DNA of 51,771 nucleotides from a virus. The stretch is from positions 1-51,771 of the IMG/VR virus record IMGVR_UViG_3300025671_000094; one strand, 5' to 3'. The notes under the pieces were generated by a model. The model did no database searches. It was not told where the DNA came from and was given only the letters and a program-made list of their open reading frames with translations. Position 1 is the stretch's first letter; every line of letters begins with the position of its first letter. Positions 9,301-18,460 of this stretch are shown in pieces. A program made the position numbers and the translations under genes.

Positions 9301-10130
9301 ATCTCAAATCCTAATCCTTCAAAGAAGTCTTCAGCTGTTTCAATTTCAGAGCTACTATCTGGATCCTGTTCATTTAAAGCAAGCTTGTCCTTAATATCTT
9401 GCTCACCTTTAAATACTTCTAACAAAGTAACAGCTAGCGCATTGCCTCCAGTATTTGTAAACTGCCTACTCTCAGGGTCTATTACCCCAGCTTTAATCAT
9501 TTCTTGTTGAAACTCAATTGCAACAGGATCATTTGATTGAAGCGCGGGTAAACCCTGCCGATTGAGCGCAGCCTGCAAGCGAACCCCTGTATTGCTAATA
9601 TTATTAAATACAGATTTATTAGTTCCTTGTGCTGGGAATTGGCTTTGTAAAGCTTCGCCTGTTTCAAAAGAGTAGTCTAATGTAGGCGGCGTATACTGAT
9701 TACTAAACTCTTCATCTTGCGCAGCCACTACTTCTGCTGTACCTATGCTCGGCGGTATTAGCTGACCTTCTGGCGTACGCATTGGAGTTTGTTGTATTTC
9801 TTCTGCATAAGGAGTTAACGAGCTAGTTGCCCGCATTGCTTGTCCTACTTGCTCTCTTGTGCTTGGTGCAGCTAATGCAAGATCGCCTTCTGGTCCTACA
9901 TTATAACCGCCTACCATTCGTTCTTGCAAATCTTCGGTAGGTAAATTAATATTTAAATCTTCAGTAGGATCTACTCTTGGGCCTGATTCAAGCGCAAGTT
10001 GATCTAGCTGTGCATCTGTTAACTCTGCACCTGGAGTTGCTTGAGCGCGTTTCCTTGCTTCAAGTTCTACTTTTAGTTTATCGTCAATGCCCCCACGTTG
10101 TAGTGCAAGCGCGGCTCTTCCTTTTGCCAT
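6333..10130 (-). CDS. Putative virion (ejected) single-subunit RNA-polymerase-like protein
   Basis: This 1265-residue protein sits at the end of the ejection-protein cluster. Its C-terminal two thirds show, in order and at plausible spacing, degenerate motifs of T7/N4-type RNA polymerases. A VAYASSNERYMYRN segment followed by NPQDDKIVR (Arg about 567) resembles the D..GR region. Motif A-like KADGRQSGMA follows (Asp 803). Motif B-like SRTPLMEHSYG has Arg 893 and Tyr 901, the same 8-residue gap as T7 Lys631-Tyr639 but with Lys replaced by Arg. The last part has IQAIDAAIM and then motif C-like YFIHDAI (Asp 1105). The A-to-B spacing (90) is close to T7 (94). The first 300 residues are Gln/Pro-rich and acidic and not recognised. 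In N4, a giant T7-related RNA polymerase is packaged and ejected to transcribe early genes; the gene position here fits that. If it is not active, it may be a structural relic. Activity is inferred, not shown. Confidence 0.62.
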   Translation of the reverse strand: MAKGRAALALQRGGIDDKLKVELEARKRAQATPGAELTDAQLDQLALESGPRVDPTEDLNINLPTEDLQERMVGGYNVGPEGDLALAAPSTREQVGQAMRATSSLTPYAEEIQQTPMRTPEGQLIPPSIGTAEVVAAQDEEFSNQYTPPTLDYSFETGEALQSQFPAQGTNKSVFNNISNTGVRLQAALNRQGLPALQSNDPVAIEFQQEMIKAGVIDPESRQFTNTGGNALAVTLLEVFKGEQDIKDKLALNEQDPDSSSEIETAEDFFEGLGFEIDEEGAVPLSVKTEINPEYQRGQLANSLVNKLSPNPQQLPSGAMAGFGGVELSPRVRAFADTILWSAIQDMGFIEPITIDNRKTYRMSQSGLTFYNSAREVLVDLNPGNVRKPSLSPQIEGVGLHHYLAQGFKKVGNAAIKSRRANDDSVQRKVLDIMGRMGNALDKTTTNIMKVMINSVVNFNIAPNGKITLLAPSVGDPTRGFATFNGQIDNRLFSTLPAAKALGLDESKWMEHYTKALLRVDDETAKAEANAIMAMKARKLARNYVAAEEFQDKVFYFPVAYASSNERYMYRNIVLNPQDDKIVRNILRSPRKTVVDVSKTTLDSEIMQDFLYSLGEALLTTDDVLYYTGKRLAPKNMTMREITKVMQIAVTQEPKNDSPYTRWLRNGYRWKAMSQSNPKLIKFDNDMKAFDDPESWGDQVRAYIDFANYHTAKLNNKRTGASDIRRQYPGAEISESKYYIPQADESPESERLTQMLEDAKLSGDPDAIQQAEQQIAAQLGLIRKPIEETASTRFEITVGAKADGRQSGMAIQAAQRRDIDLSKKVGIIFNDEENVIPEGDIRAKFNANFKAEAITGAAFVGQRELKKDFWGDEVIKLLDSQNDKSTLEKMLSRTPLMEHSYGKSAKFNYETVMKILNSTGFGQQVLELAKYSRIEGYAATAEDPNGYRGLVEDFNSLIRNALTATLDNIDHQKVLQDVGIGWALLGGETPRFYGPLGNVVFIGGKERVGTGEMINVPLPDFPEGYPIELKKTRSSGSLRPARTSKQFDIETLKNVKRNPDPYGYQVRYQLPVLVIQAIDAAIMARSILEVNENKKEPKWGYFIHDAIVSDVRGIRDYRGAYNRNFKKIAINPNGMGHNAFQGVYEALQDGLRSHVKNLLSPEAPTSYILNQSNEYKALHDQLATLDAKRAAGRGLNEFEAKWYSIAKANGWKGSNSIVTKSQLAAIIKGYLASYAIASRLNGIAKLDKEVEDRYLSQIPKDISNM

Positions 10131-10146
10131 TTTAATCTCCTAGTTA

Positions 10147-10170
10147 GGGAGATGCCCGTAAGCACCTCCC
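10147..10170 (-). promoter_or_regulatory. Intergenic stem-loop before the RNA-polymerase-like gene
   Basis: A 9-bp inverted repeat (minus strand GGGAGGTGC and GCATCTCCC, one G-T wobble) with a 6-nt loop fills the 48-nt gap between the two largest ejection-protein genes. No T tract follows, so it is not a typical terminator. It could be a processing site or mRNA stabiliser that sets the level of the downstream gene. An AGGAG ribosome-binding site lies just beyond it. Confidence 0.5.
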
Positions 10171-10178
10171 GTAGTTAA

Positions 10179-13100
10179 TTAAGATAATAGATCCATTAAT
10201 TCTTTTAAATATGAATCTTTATAGTTTAATGATGCTGCTGGACTTCTCATATGGAGGATATCAGTAGCGGCATCTCGTACTCTATTGATTGAGCTAGTAA
10301 CAGGTACTGTGCTCAAAACACTTTTTGCTGCGCCTTCAGTATTACCTTCTAACAGCTGACCGGCACCTTTAACTACTTTCTGTATATTCCTAGATGAAGG
10401 TCCAGTGTCACCGCCTAAAGTAGATAGCAACCAATTACTCCTATCTGGATACAGCGGAGCTACTAAATCTATAGCACGTTCGTATTGGCCTAATACACCC
10501 GAAGAATATAATGCACGCTGAATATACCCTGGACCATCCAAATATGGGCTTGGCTTTCCAAACTTTATTTCATCCTTAATATACTGACTTGCACCGCCAA
10601 GAACCATCATCATAACGATTAACACAAAGGTGTCATACTTTACTTGTAATGTACCCTTTGCTAATTGATTACGATACAATTGAGGTATTACTACTGAAGT
10701 AAAAGTAGAAATAAAACCATTGAATTGAGTAAACAATTGGTAATGCGGATCTTGGAAAAACAAAGGTCTATTGCTTGATTGAGGATTTTGGATACGTTCA
10801 TTTACAAAATTATAAATTGCAGTATCCATTTGATCTTTAATAAAGTCATCTAGGTTTTGTGCATCTTGAAACAATTCTCTTTTGGAAGTATTTGCAATAT
10901 CACTATTAGCAACCGCAGCATTTAACGCTCGTTGTCTAAGTGGCATATCACCTACTTGTTCATAGTAAGGGTCTTCAGCCTCTCCTTCAATTGCAAATAA
11001 AGAGTCACGATATATTTCCTCTGACAAGGCATAGGCTTCGTAAAGACCTTCTACATCAATACCTAAGTTTGAAAGATATGTATACGCTCTTTGTTCTTCT
11101 GAATTAAATTCATCAAAGTCAAAACCTAATTCAACTTTGCCTGATTCTAAAGCAGCACGTTCAATTGCTTCAGTATCTCCAGGAAGTTCTGTGCTAAATG
11201 GATTTAATTCTTCACGTTGTATACCATAATCTTTTCTTGGTGCATTTAATAATGTTTGCATATGTGATCTAACAAAATCTATAGCAAAGGTAGCATTTAT
11301 TCTACGTTGAAATTGAGTAAAAGTAGTCAACCCAATTACACTAAAGAAAGCTTCATGGGCTCTTAAAAATGCAATATCTTTTTCGCCACTCGCTAGCCTA
11401 TCAATTGCTGAACTTTGTTGTGCAGTTAATCCTGTTCTCTCTAAGTAAACTTTAGAACGTTTAACTTCTTCTGCTAAAAATTTACTATATGCACCACCGA
11501 GTTGTTTAAATAAAGTATCAGTTGCTTGTTTAAATAAAGCATCATCATTTACTTTAAAGTATATCATAACAGTTTCAGGTAATGAAGCCGCTGCAGATAG
11601 TGTTAACCCTGCAAAGATAGACCAGTTAGTAAGTATGCTATTTAACTTTGCTAGCATAGGATTTTTAACTCTGTTAAAGTTACCATGCTCGCTATTAATC
11701 ATTGAAATAACATAATAAGCTAGTTTATCTATTTGAGTTTCAGTAAGACCATCGGGTAGTTCGGCTTGCTCTGCACGTAATTCATTAAATAACTGCGTTA
11801 ACTTACGTCCATTATGACCAAAGTATTGTGTTGAAGAAGAATATTTAGCTGCTTCGCGTTGAGAGCGATGCAATTGCTCAAATAAATTATCGCTAGCCCA
11901 TTGAGCAAAGCCATCAGGATCTTCAATACTAATACGCCGAGTGCGTTCATTAAAAGTCCAGGGTACCCAAGGCTGAGTGCCGCTAACTAATGAATACTCT
12001 TCTCCAAAAGTTGCTTCCCCTCGAAGAGTAATGCTTTCAAACAACTGTTCTAATTGAATTTCATCTGTGCCTAAACCGTTTTTCTTTGCCCAACGCATAA
12101 AACCTTTTTTATCTGATTTTACTTTTTTCCAATCAAAACCATCGAACTTATACCAATACCCAGGAATATAGTCTAGCGCTTTTGCTCCCGTTTCTTCAGT
12201 GTAAGCAGTATTAATCTCATTATGAATTGCTCGATAGGCATCATCAAGTTCTTTTGCAGCTTGATAATAAGTCAATGCTTGTGCTTCAGTATAATCTAAA
12301 TCACCTTTAAAGTCTGCCCATATTATTTTAGAGTCTTGTCCAGGCACAACAACTTCATTTCTTTTAGCTTCAAGATAAGCAGCAACAGCTTCCATGCCTC
12401 CTGCTTTTCCGAATGCTTTAAGTATTTTAGATACCTTAATAGTATTCCTAACATTTGTTCTTGCTTTAGGATTAAATAAAACATTTTTAATCATCTGTGA
12501 CTGATTAACCATTCTGCGCAAACGACCTTCAATTTTATCTTTAGCTGCGCGATGGTTGTCTCCACTAAAGAAACGACCAAATGTAGTCATACCTACTCTT
12601 GACATAATGTCTAAGCCAATTTTACTTTTAACAAGATCAACAGCTTCTATAGCCGCTTTTTCTGCTCCGCGTAATAAATTTAAAACGCCTACTGCAGCAG
12701 TGCCTGCATATTCTTTCAACTCTGTATTAGCAGTAAACCATTTTTTAACACCAACAAAAGCGCTTTTGTAACGATCATGCATTGTTTGAACCGTGTCTTC
12801 TGCAGTGTTTACAGTTTCTTGTTTAACAGCTTTATCTTGCCTAGCTACTTTACTTTGAGCAGCATCTAAAAATAATTGTGCTTCAACCGCACCATACTTT
12901 TCTTTAATTACTTCTGCTTGTAACTTAGCTCTTTCTAAAGTAGGATCTTGGATTGCTGAATCAATAGCATCGTTTACTAACTGCCGAGTTAAATCTTGAT
13001 CAATTGAATTTTTAAACTTATTAACTGTGTTATTAATATACGCTGCATCTTCTTCCTGCGGAGATACTAAACTTAAATTGCTAGCTGTTTGTCTTGCAGT

Positions 13101-14786
13101 AACTTTTGCCCGATCATCAGCTACCTTAATATTATCTTTAACGCTAGGGATAATCTCGCCTGCAGCCTCTCGCTTAACTCTTTCTGCTTCTACTGGTTCT
13201 AACTTATTAATATCCGCTTTATCAGTTTTATCTTTGCGAGCCATATAATTTTTTAATTGACTACGACCACTAGCTACTCCTGAAAAAGTACCGCCAATGG
13301 CTCCACCTGCAATACCTGCATTAATTAATCGATGTTTAATATCATCAGCACTATATACTTTATCCGAAAATCCAGCAGCAGTAGCCATCTGAATTGATTC
13401 TTGAAGTATTTCAGTAATTGATTCAACTGCTGCACCGCGAGCAGAAGCCTTTCCTACTTGAGCAAGTGAAATCCTAGCAAGCATTTCAGGATCTAAAGCA
13501 CCTGCTGCTTTCAATAAACGTGTTTGCTCAGATCTAACTGCATTAGTTAGTATCTTCTCAGCCTCTAGCTGTGTTAAGGGTTTTAGTCTCACCCCTTTTT
13601 TAGTTATACCAGCGGCTACCTGTTTAGCTCGCTGCTCAACTAATGCTTGAGCACCTTTTTGAATTCCTTCTTTAGACAACAAAGATGTTTTTGGTATAAG
13701 CTTACTTAAACCAAAACGTTCTACGACTGACATAGATACGCCGCCAGCTGTAGCTGCAGCCCACTGTGCTGCTCCTTTTTCGCCTTCCATTTCATTCCAG
13801 ATTTGTCCTGAAAAGATAAGCGAGTTAGGGAGCGCAGTAGCACCTAATGCTACCATGCCTGCACCTGCTGCACCAATGAATGGTGTTGCGACTAACATTG
13901 TAGGAGCAGCTAATGCTAGTCCTGCGATTGAAGTTGCAAAGTAAGGAGCTGCCATTGCCGTATTATTCATAACATATTGGAAGCCATCAAATACATTGTT
14001 TACTTCTCGATAGTCTAATAATACTTCCGGTGCTTCTCGCATATTTGCACGAGCACGAGCCACCCCTTGTTCCCCAAGGTTTTCTAACATTTCAATGCCA
14101 GTGACTTGGCCTGTGGCATCCATATAGCCGTACCAGCCTTCTTTAATTCCCTGCCAAGATTGCCCTAATGAACTACCTGCTTGACTAAAGAATCCAATTT
14201 GTTCGTTATCTAAATTACGATCATGGTCTCTGAATGCAACTGAAGAATGATAATCCGGAGAATAATTAGCTTCATTTAATGCGGTGGATTTAAATCGCAA
14301 ACCACCCTTATCAAACTCTTCTTTTACTTTATCTCCAAGCAACTCATAATCAGTTGCTTCGCCCGTAAGCTGACGTCTTGCCCTAGCTGCTTCCAGATTT
14401 GCTAAATCAGAGGCTGCAGTAAAAGCGTTAGGCTCTGCAATTCCAGCAGCAATAAGCGTTTCATCAAGGTCTTCGCCTTCATTGTTAGTGCGCCGAATAA
14501 TAGTACGCCCATACTTATCCACACCTTTTTCTTCGATGTTATAAAATTTACCCTTACGAATAACTTCTTCAACAGCTTCGCTTTGCGCAGCAGCGCCAAG
14601 CTGAGGAGGAGCAACATACTCCTCCCCGTACTTATCTTTCTTTACTGTTGCAATTTCACGCGTATTAGATCCTTCACGGCGATAACGATTACCCGTAGCA
14701 TCAACTTCAGTATCTCCATCGATAATGCGATTAAAGCCGCCTTTACCATCAGGTATTAGCCGTTCTTTCTTTTCGTCATCAGCCAT
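10179..14786 (-). CDS. Large ejection (internal virion) protein with N-terminal staphylococcal-nuclease-like domain
   Basis: This 1535-residue protein is probably ejected into the cell with the DNA, by analogy with T7 gp15/gp16. Residues about 20-125 match the SNase/TNase fold pattern: IIDGDT (Asp 25, equal to SNase Asp21), YRREGSNTRE (Arg 36 and Glu 44, equal to Arg35 and Glu43; Asn 41 replaces Asp40), DKYGR (Arg 94, equal to Arg87) and a closing DETLIAAGIAEPN. Three of the catalytic residues are kept, but one metal ligand is changed. Hydrophobic segments at roughly residues 265-310 and near 1100 and 1390 could enter the membrane. The rest is long helical sequence rich in Ala, Lys and Glu. 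It lies between the transglycosylase protein and the RNA-polymerase-like protein. Ejection-protein status rests on size, membrane segments and position; nuclease activity is unproven. Confidence 0.68.
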   Translation of the reverse strand: MADDEKKERLIPDGKGGFNRIIDGDTEVDATGNRYRREGSNTREIATVKKDKYGEEYVAPPQLGAAAQSEAVEEVIRKGKFYNIEEKGVDKYGRTIIRRTNNEGEDLDETLIAAGIAEPNAFTAASDLANLEAARARRQLTGEATDYELLGDKVKEEFDKGGLRFKSTALNEANYSPDYHSSVAFRDHDRNLDNEQIGFFSQAGSSLGQSWQGIKEGWYGYMDATGQVTGIEMLENLGEQGVARARANMREAPEVLLDYREVNNVFDGFQYVMNNTAMAAPYFATSIAGLALAAPTMLVATPFIGAAGAGMVALGATALPNSLIFSGQIWNEMEGEKGAAQWAAATAGGVSMSVVERFGLSKLIPKTSLLSKEGIQKGAQALVEQRAKQVAAGITKKGVRLKPLTQLEAEKILTNAVRSEQTRLLKAAGALDPEMLARISLAQVGKASARGAAVESITEILQESIQMATAAGFSDKVYSADDIKHRLINAGIAGGAIGGTFSGVASGRSQLKNYMARKDKTDKADINKLEPVEAERVKREAAGEIIPSVKDNIKVADDRAKVTARQTASNLSLVSPQEEDAAYINNTVNKFKNSIDQDLTRQLVNDAIDSAIQDPTLERAKLQAEVIKEKYGAVEAQLFLDAAQSKVARQDKAVKQETVNTAEDTVQTMHDRYKSAFVGVKKWFTANTELKEYAGTAAVGVLNLLRGAEKAAIEAVDLVKSKIGLDIMSRVGMTTFGRFFSGDNHRAAKDKIEGRLRRMVNQSQMIKNVLFNPKARTNVRNTIKVSKILKAFGKAGGMEAVAAYLEAKRNEVVVPGQDSKIIWADFKGDLDYTEAQALTYYQAAKELDDAYRAIHNEINTAYTEETGAKALDYIPGYWYKFDGFDWKKVKSDKKGFMRWAKKNGLGTDEIQLEQLFESITLRGEATFGEEYSLVSGTQPWVPWTFNERTRRISIEDPDGFAQWASDNLFEQLHRSQREAAKYSSSTQYFGHNGRKLTQLFNELRAEQAELPDGLTETQIDKLAYYVISMINSEHGNFNRVKNPMLAKLNSILTNWSIFAGLTLSAAASLPETVMIYFKVNDDALFKQATDTLFKQLGGAYSKFLAEEVKRSKVYLERTGLTAQQSSAIDRLASGEKDIAFLRAHEAFFSVIGLTTFTQFQRRINATFAIDFVRSHMQTLLNAPRKDYGIQREELNPFSTELPGDTEAIERAALESGKVELGFDFDEFNSEEQRAYTYLSNLGIDVEGLYEAYALSEEIYRDSLFAIEGEAEDPYYEQVGDMPLRQRALNAAVANSDIANTSKRELFQDAQNLDDFIKDQMDTAIYNFVNERIQNPQSSNRPLFFQDPHYQLFTQFNGFISTFTSVVIPQLYRNQLAKGTLQVKYDTFVLIVMMMVLGGASQYIKDEIKFGKPSPYLDGPGYIQRALYSSGVLGQYERAIDLVAPLYPDRSNWLLSTLGGDTGPSSRNIQKVVKGAGQLLEGNTEGAAKSVLSTVPVTSSINRVRDAATDILHMRSPAASLNYKDSYLKELMDLLS

Positions 14787-14797
14787 TGATCACTCCT

Positions 14798-17395
14798 TTA
14801 ATTGTCATTAAACAATTGTTCTGCTGTAGGATTATTTGCATAGATTTGAGACATCCACCAAGTAAATGCTGTATGTCCATCAGTACGCTCTTTATCTTCA
14901 AAGCTACCCATATTATAATCGGGGTCTTTTCTTTTACGCTCAAGTATTTTATTCCACTTGTTATTCATTGCTTTAAATTCTACTTTAGCATCGGTCTTAC
15001 TTTGATTTACTTCTTGTTGAACTGTATTCATAAGATCTGCAAGCTTGTAGGGATCTGCACCTTCTACATATTTCATATTAAGGCCTGGATTATCTACTGC
15101 AATTCTTTCTTGACGATAAAAATATAATAATGAATTAACAGGGTCTCTACCACCAAAACTAGTATCATCTTTTTTAAACTGAAGATTAGCATCAGCGTAT
15201 TTATCAAGCGCTCTTCGCATTGCTGTTTTAATTCTTCCTTGATTTGAAGTATCAGCAGCTTCTTTGGCAATATCTTCCATTACCAAGTCTCTAGCAGCGC
15301 CACCTAAAGAAGTTAAAGGTACTAATTGATTTTCTTCTTTTACACCTTTATTTACTCGCTCAAAGGCTTGCTTTGCTGCAGAATCGAATGATTTAGCAAG
15401 TTCAATTGGTGAATTTTCAGGTATTACCTTTTTCGCACCAATAGATGCAGCATTAACCCTTTCAAGTTTACCATTAACTTTAACAGTAAGCATAGGTACG
15501 CCATCTACATCTACTGCAGCTTGCATACCTGTCATTCCTGGAACTATATAATAATCTCCGGGGACTACTTTCTTTACTGTACCGCCTTTATCTTCAAGCA
15601 CACCAATGTCACCTGTCTCTAGATATAGCTTAAGAGACTTTGCAGTATAGTTTTTAAGATTATCTTTATTAGTAATAAACTCTTTTCTTGCAGCTAAATC
15701 AGAATCAATCCGCTTAACATAATTTTTCATTGAGTAGTTAAGTGAGTCACCATGATTATAACCCATAATGCGAGAGCCTGCATAAGTAATAAACATTCTA
15801 GCAATTTCAGGTCCACTAAACATACTGGAAAAGGTATCTTTAAACCAGCCACCAACTTCATTAGTTACTTCATCAAACTTAGATTTAGCTTCAGGATCCT
15901 TAGGCAAAGAATTAATAAGCTGATTAATCCCTGCTTCACCCTCAAGAGTAATCTCATTAACGGGGCCAAGCTGTTGCATAACCATTCCAGCAGCATTTTT
16001 CTTTTGCGTTGTTTCTGTAGTATCTTCTGGTTTAGGCGGTACTTTATCTGCTTCAGGTACTGGAACTAACTCCTTTTCTAATTCCGACTTTCTAGCTTTT
16101 AAAGCATCAGCAAGTACAGTATTACCTGCTGCTTTTGCCGCCAAAATCTCTGCATCTATATTAGCTATATTAGATTCGATAGGTGCATTACTAGTAGTTG
16201 CAGATTGAATTGCTTGTTCTTTCTTATATTTTTGATTAGCTTCATTTTGTTTAACTGCTTGATTGTATTCAGCCATACGCCGATCATACATTTCACGATC
16301 ACCATTTTTAGCAAACGTTTCTGCAATTTGTTTAGGTATATCTTTAGAGATGCGATTAGGGTTTACTGCCTGTGGACGCCCTTTATTATCTAGAATAATA
16401 TCCTCAGAATAAGGTGATGTTACTGGTGGAATATTATCTATAACAGGGACACCCATACCCGCAGCTTGTGCAGCTGCATCAGGTAAATACTGACCAGAGC
16501 CTTGTCCACCTGTAGGTACAGGCGGCAATGTAGCTGCATTAGCAGAAAACATTCCTGATTCAATATCTGATTGAGTTAAATCTGAAGGAGTTACACCTCT
16601 ATCAATTAACTCTTGAGGGAAAACTTCTGCATTATTAACCTTACCAGCATAAGCTTGACCACGAGGTCCAAGTGCTTCTGTTCCCTCTTTAGCCTTACGA
16701 ACATTACCTACACCCGAATGATAAGCAGTAATTACTTCATCTTCAGTAAAGTCTGGATTAGCTGCTGCGATACCCATAAGATATTGTCTAGCAAACTCAC
16801 GAGACTTAACCGGATCACGAATATCTTCTGCTGCTAGCGGTGTTACGCCATAGCCAGGCTGCGCTGCTGTAGCAGGCATGATTTGATATTGACCCATAGC
16901 ACCTGCTTCAGAGGTAGCATTAGGATCACCACCGGATTCTATTCTGCGTATGCGATCTAATAAACTATTAGTAACAAAATCACCAGCAGCCGAGTACATA
17001 GGTCCACCATCTCTATCACCAAGCCGTTGACCAAGACTATTTAACATCCCATCATAACGAGGTACTTCCATTCCACCAGCAGCATAAGTAGGAATAGGTC
17101 CACCCTGTGCCTGTTGAATAGCACGACCTTGCTCATTCATTTCATCAATCTTTTCTTGATTACCAGGAAGACGAGATGCTTCAGCGTTAACAACATTTTC
17201 TCCAGGGGTTAACCATGCAGGGACTGTATCAGTTCCTTTAGGATTCCCCGGATGATTACTGGTATCTGCACCGTTATAACCATTAGGCATATCGGGAATC
17301 ATCATCATCATAGGTACGTTTTGGTCTTCAAACAATTCGAGAGAAAACATATTACCATAACGGTCTTTTTGAGTAATGCTTTTTATGTTATGCAT
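14798..17395 (-). CDS. Ejection protein with lytic transglycosylase (SLT) domain
   Basis: This 865-residue virion protein would open peptidoglycan during DNA entry. Residues about 144-250 form a lysozyme-like SLT domain: LLDRIRRIESGGDP with catalytic Glu at about 153, then GAMGQYQIMPATA, and ITAYHSGVGNVRKA, the classic AYN-G-like signature in variant form. The N-terminus contains DTVPAWLTPGENVVN, a motif common in phage tail and tape-measure proteins, and two GG-x-Y-A-A-G style segments (QGGPIPTYAAGG, RDGGPMYSAAG) also found in the next two genes upstream. The remaining 600 residues are helical, charged and unrecognised. It overlaps the previous gene by one base and precedes the nuclease-like ejection protein by 11 nt. 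The SLT call is firm; cell-wall opening at entry is inferred from gene order and the T7 gp16 precedent. Confidence 0.85.
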   Translation of the reverse strand: MHNIKSITQKDRYGNMFSLELFEDQNVPMMMMIPDMPNGYNGADTSNHPGNPKGTDTVPAWLTPGENVVNAEASRLPGNQEKIDEMNEQGRAIQQAQGGPIPTYAAGGMEVPRYDGMLNSLGQRLGDRDGGPMYSAAGDFVTNSLLDRIRRIESGGDPNATSEAGAMGQYQIMPATAAQPGYGVTPLAAEDIRDPVKSREFARQYLMGIAAANPDFTEDEVITAYHSGVGNVRKAKEGTEALGPRGQAYAGKVNNAEVFPQELIDRGVTPSDLTQSDIESGMFSANAATLPPVPTGGQGSGQYLPDAAAQAAGMGVPVIDNIPPVTSPYSEDIILDNKGRPQAVNPNRISKDIPKQIAETFAKNGDREMYDRRMAEYNQAVKQNEANQKYKKEQAIQSATTSNAPIESNIANIDAEILAAKAAGNTVLADALKARKSELEKELVPVPEADKVPPKPEDTTETTQKKNAAGMVMQQLGPVNEITLEGEAGINQLINSLPKDPEAKSKFDEVTNEVGGWFKDTFSSMFSGPEIARMFITYAGSRIMGYNHGDSLNYSMKNYVKRIDSDLAARKEFITNKDNLKNYTAKSLKLYLETGDIGVLEDKGGTVKKVVPGDYYIVPGMTGMQAAVDVDGVPMLTVKVNGKLERVNAASIGAKKVIPENSPIELAKSFDSAAKQAFERVNKGVKEENQLVPLTSLGGAARDLVMEDIAKEAADTSNQGRIKTAMRRALDKYADANLQFKKDDTSFGGRDPVNSLLYFYRQERIAVDNPGLNMKYVEGADPYKLADLMNTVQQEVNQSKTDAKVEFKAMNNKWNKILERKRKDPDYNMGSFEDKERTDGHTAFTWWMSQIYANNPTAEQLFNDN

Positions 17396-18459
17396 TATTT
17401 CCCTCCTACTGAATTAACGTAACCACCTTGTGAGGCATAAATTCGACCTCCCATTGAACGAAAACTATCGTTACCACCATCTATACCACCACCTCCGGAA
17501 TTTGCACCGTCAGTTCCACTTCCACTATCTGAATCACCATCGCCATAACCACCACCGCCAGAGCCGCCGCCCATGCCATCATCGTTATTTCCGTAACCTC
17601 CATCTCCGCTAACAGAATTGTTGTTATCATTAGAAATCTCTTCAATTGCTGCTTCAAGGTCTGCTTTAAAGTTAGTTGCTGGCGTAGACTTAGTTACTTC
17701 TGGGCTAACTGTAGTTGGCATAGGATTAGATACAACTGTTATATTAGCAACTGGCGGTGAATAGTCGCCTGGGATAGCGCCCATAGTAGGATTAGTGTCA
17801 TCAATCCCATAGTCACCAACTGATGCATACTCATCTGCTAATGGATTAATACCTGTTTGAACTGCTACATGTCCGGGCAAAGCATTTTGTGCTGGACTAT
17901 AATCAGAAAAATCATAAATGGCGTCATACAACTGAGCATCCATAAAAGGATTAACTTTATCTATTACTTGTTGATTTGACATGCCTGCCATTAAGCTATC
18001 GGCTATTGCAGTTGCTGCAGTACCAAGCACTGGATTTGAAGCGGCGCTAAGCGCTTGGCCTAGCGCTGTTTTTGCTGCTACTTTGGCAGGTTGATTAGCT
18101 GCTGCTGTTGTTTTATTTGAAATATAGTTAAGGCCTTCGTTTATAAACCCACCTATTTCCTTATCGTCCATTAGCATACCTTGGTTAGCATACATAGGTG
18201 GGATTGCGCCGCCATGTGAAAATCCACCGCCTTCACCGTCTCCTTCAGAGTTATCATCGCTAGGGTGGTATCGCTGGACAGGCTCTTCTACTGGTGCTAC
18301 ATACTCTGGCACTTCATAATCAGAAAAATCAACATAGTTAGTAGTTAAAGGACCAACTGGTATTGGCGCATAATTAAATAAACCTTCAAAGTTACTATTA
18401 AGATAACCGAAAGGATTAGGTATTGCCTCTGTATTAGGCTTTCTTATAAACCCAGCCAT
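17395..18459 (-). CDS. Glycine-rich putative virion protein
   Basis: This 354-residue protein is of unknown family. The second half is low-complexity, with an acidic Gly/Asp/Ser/Asn-rich tract at roughly residues 280-335. It carries the recurring segments HGGAIPPMYANQG (about residue 100) and GGRIYASQGG near the end, which resemble segments in the two neighbouring ejection-type proteins. No signal peptide or membrane helix is evident. Translation is coupled: its stop shares a base with the start of the transglycosylase gene and it starts 1 nt after the previous stop. It is probably an internal virion or ejection component. Confidence 0.6.
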   Translation of the reverse strand: MAGFIRKPNTEAIPNPFGYLNSNFEGLFNYAPIPVGPLTTNYVDFSDYEVPEYVAPVEEPVQRYHPSDDNSEGDGEGGGFSHGGAIPPMYANQGMLMDDKEIGGFINEGLNYISNKTTAAANQPAKVAAKTALGQALSAASNPVLGTAATAIADSLMAGMSNQQVIDKVNPFMDAQLYDAIYDFSDYSPAQNALPGHVAVQTGINPLADEYASVGDYGIDDTNPTMGAIPGDYSPPVANITVVSNPMPTTVSPEVTKSTPATNFKADLEAAIEEISNDNNNSVSGDGGYGNNDDGMGGGSGGGGYGDGDSDSGSGTDGANSGGGGIDGGNDSFRSMGGRIYASQGGYVNSVGGK

Positions 18460-18460
18460 A

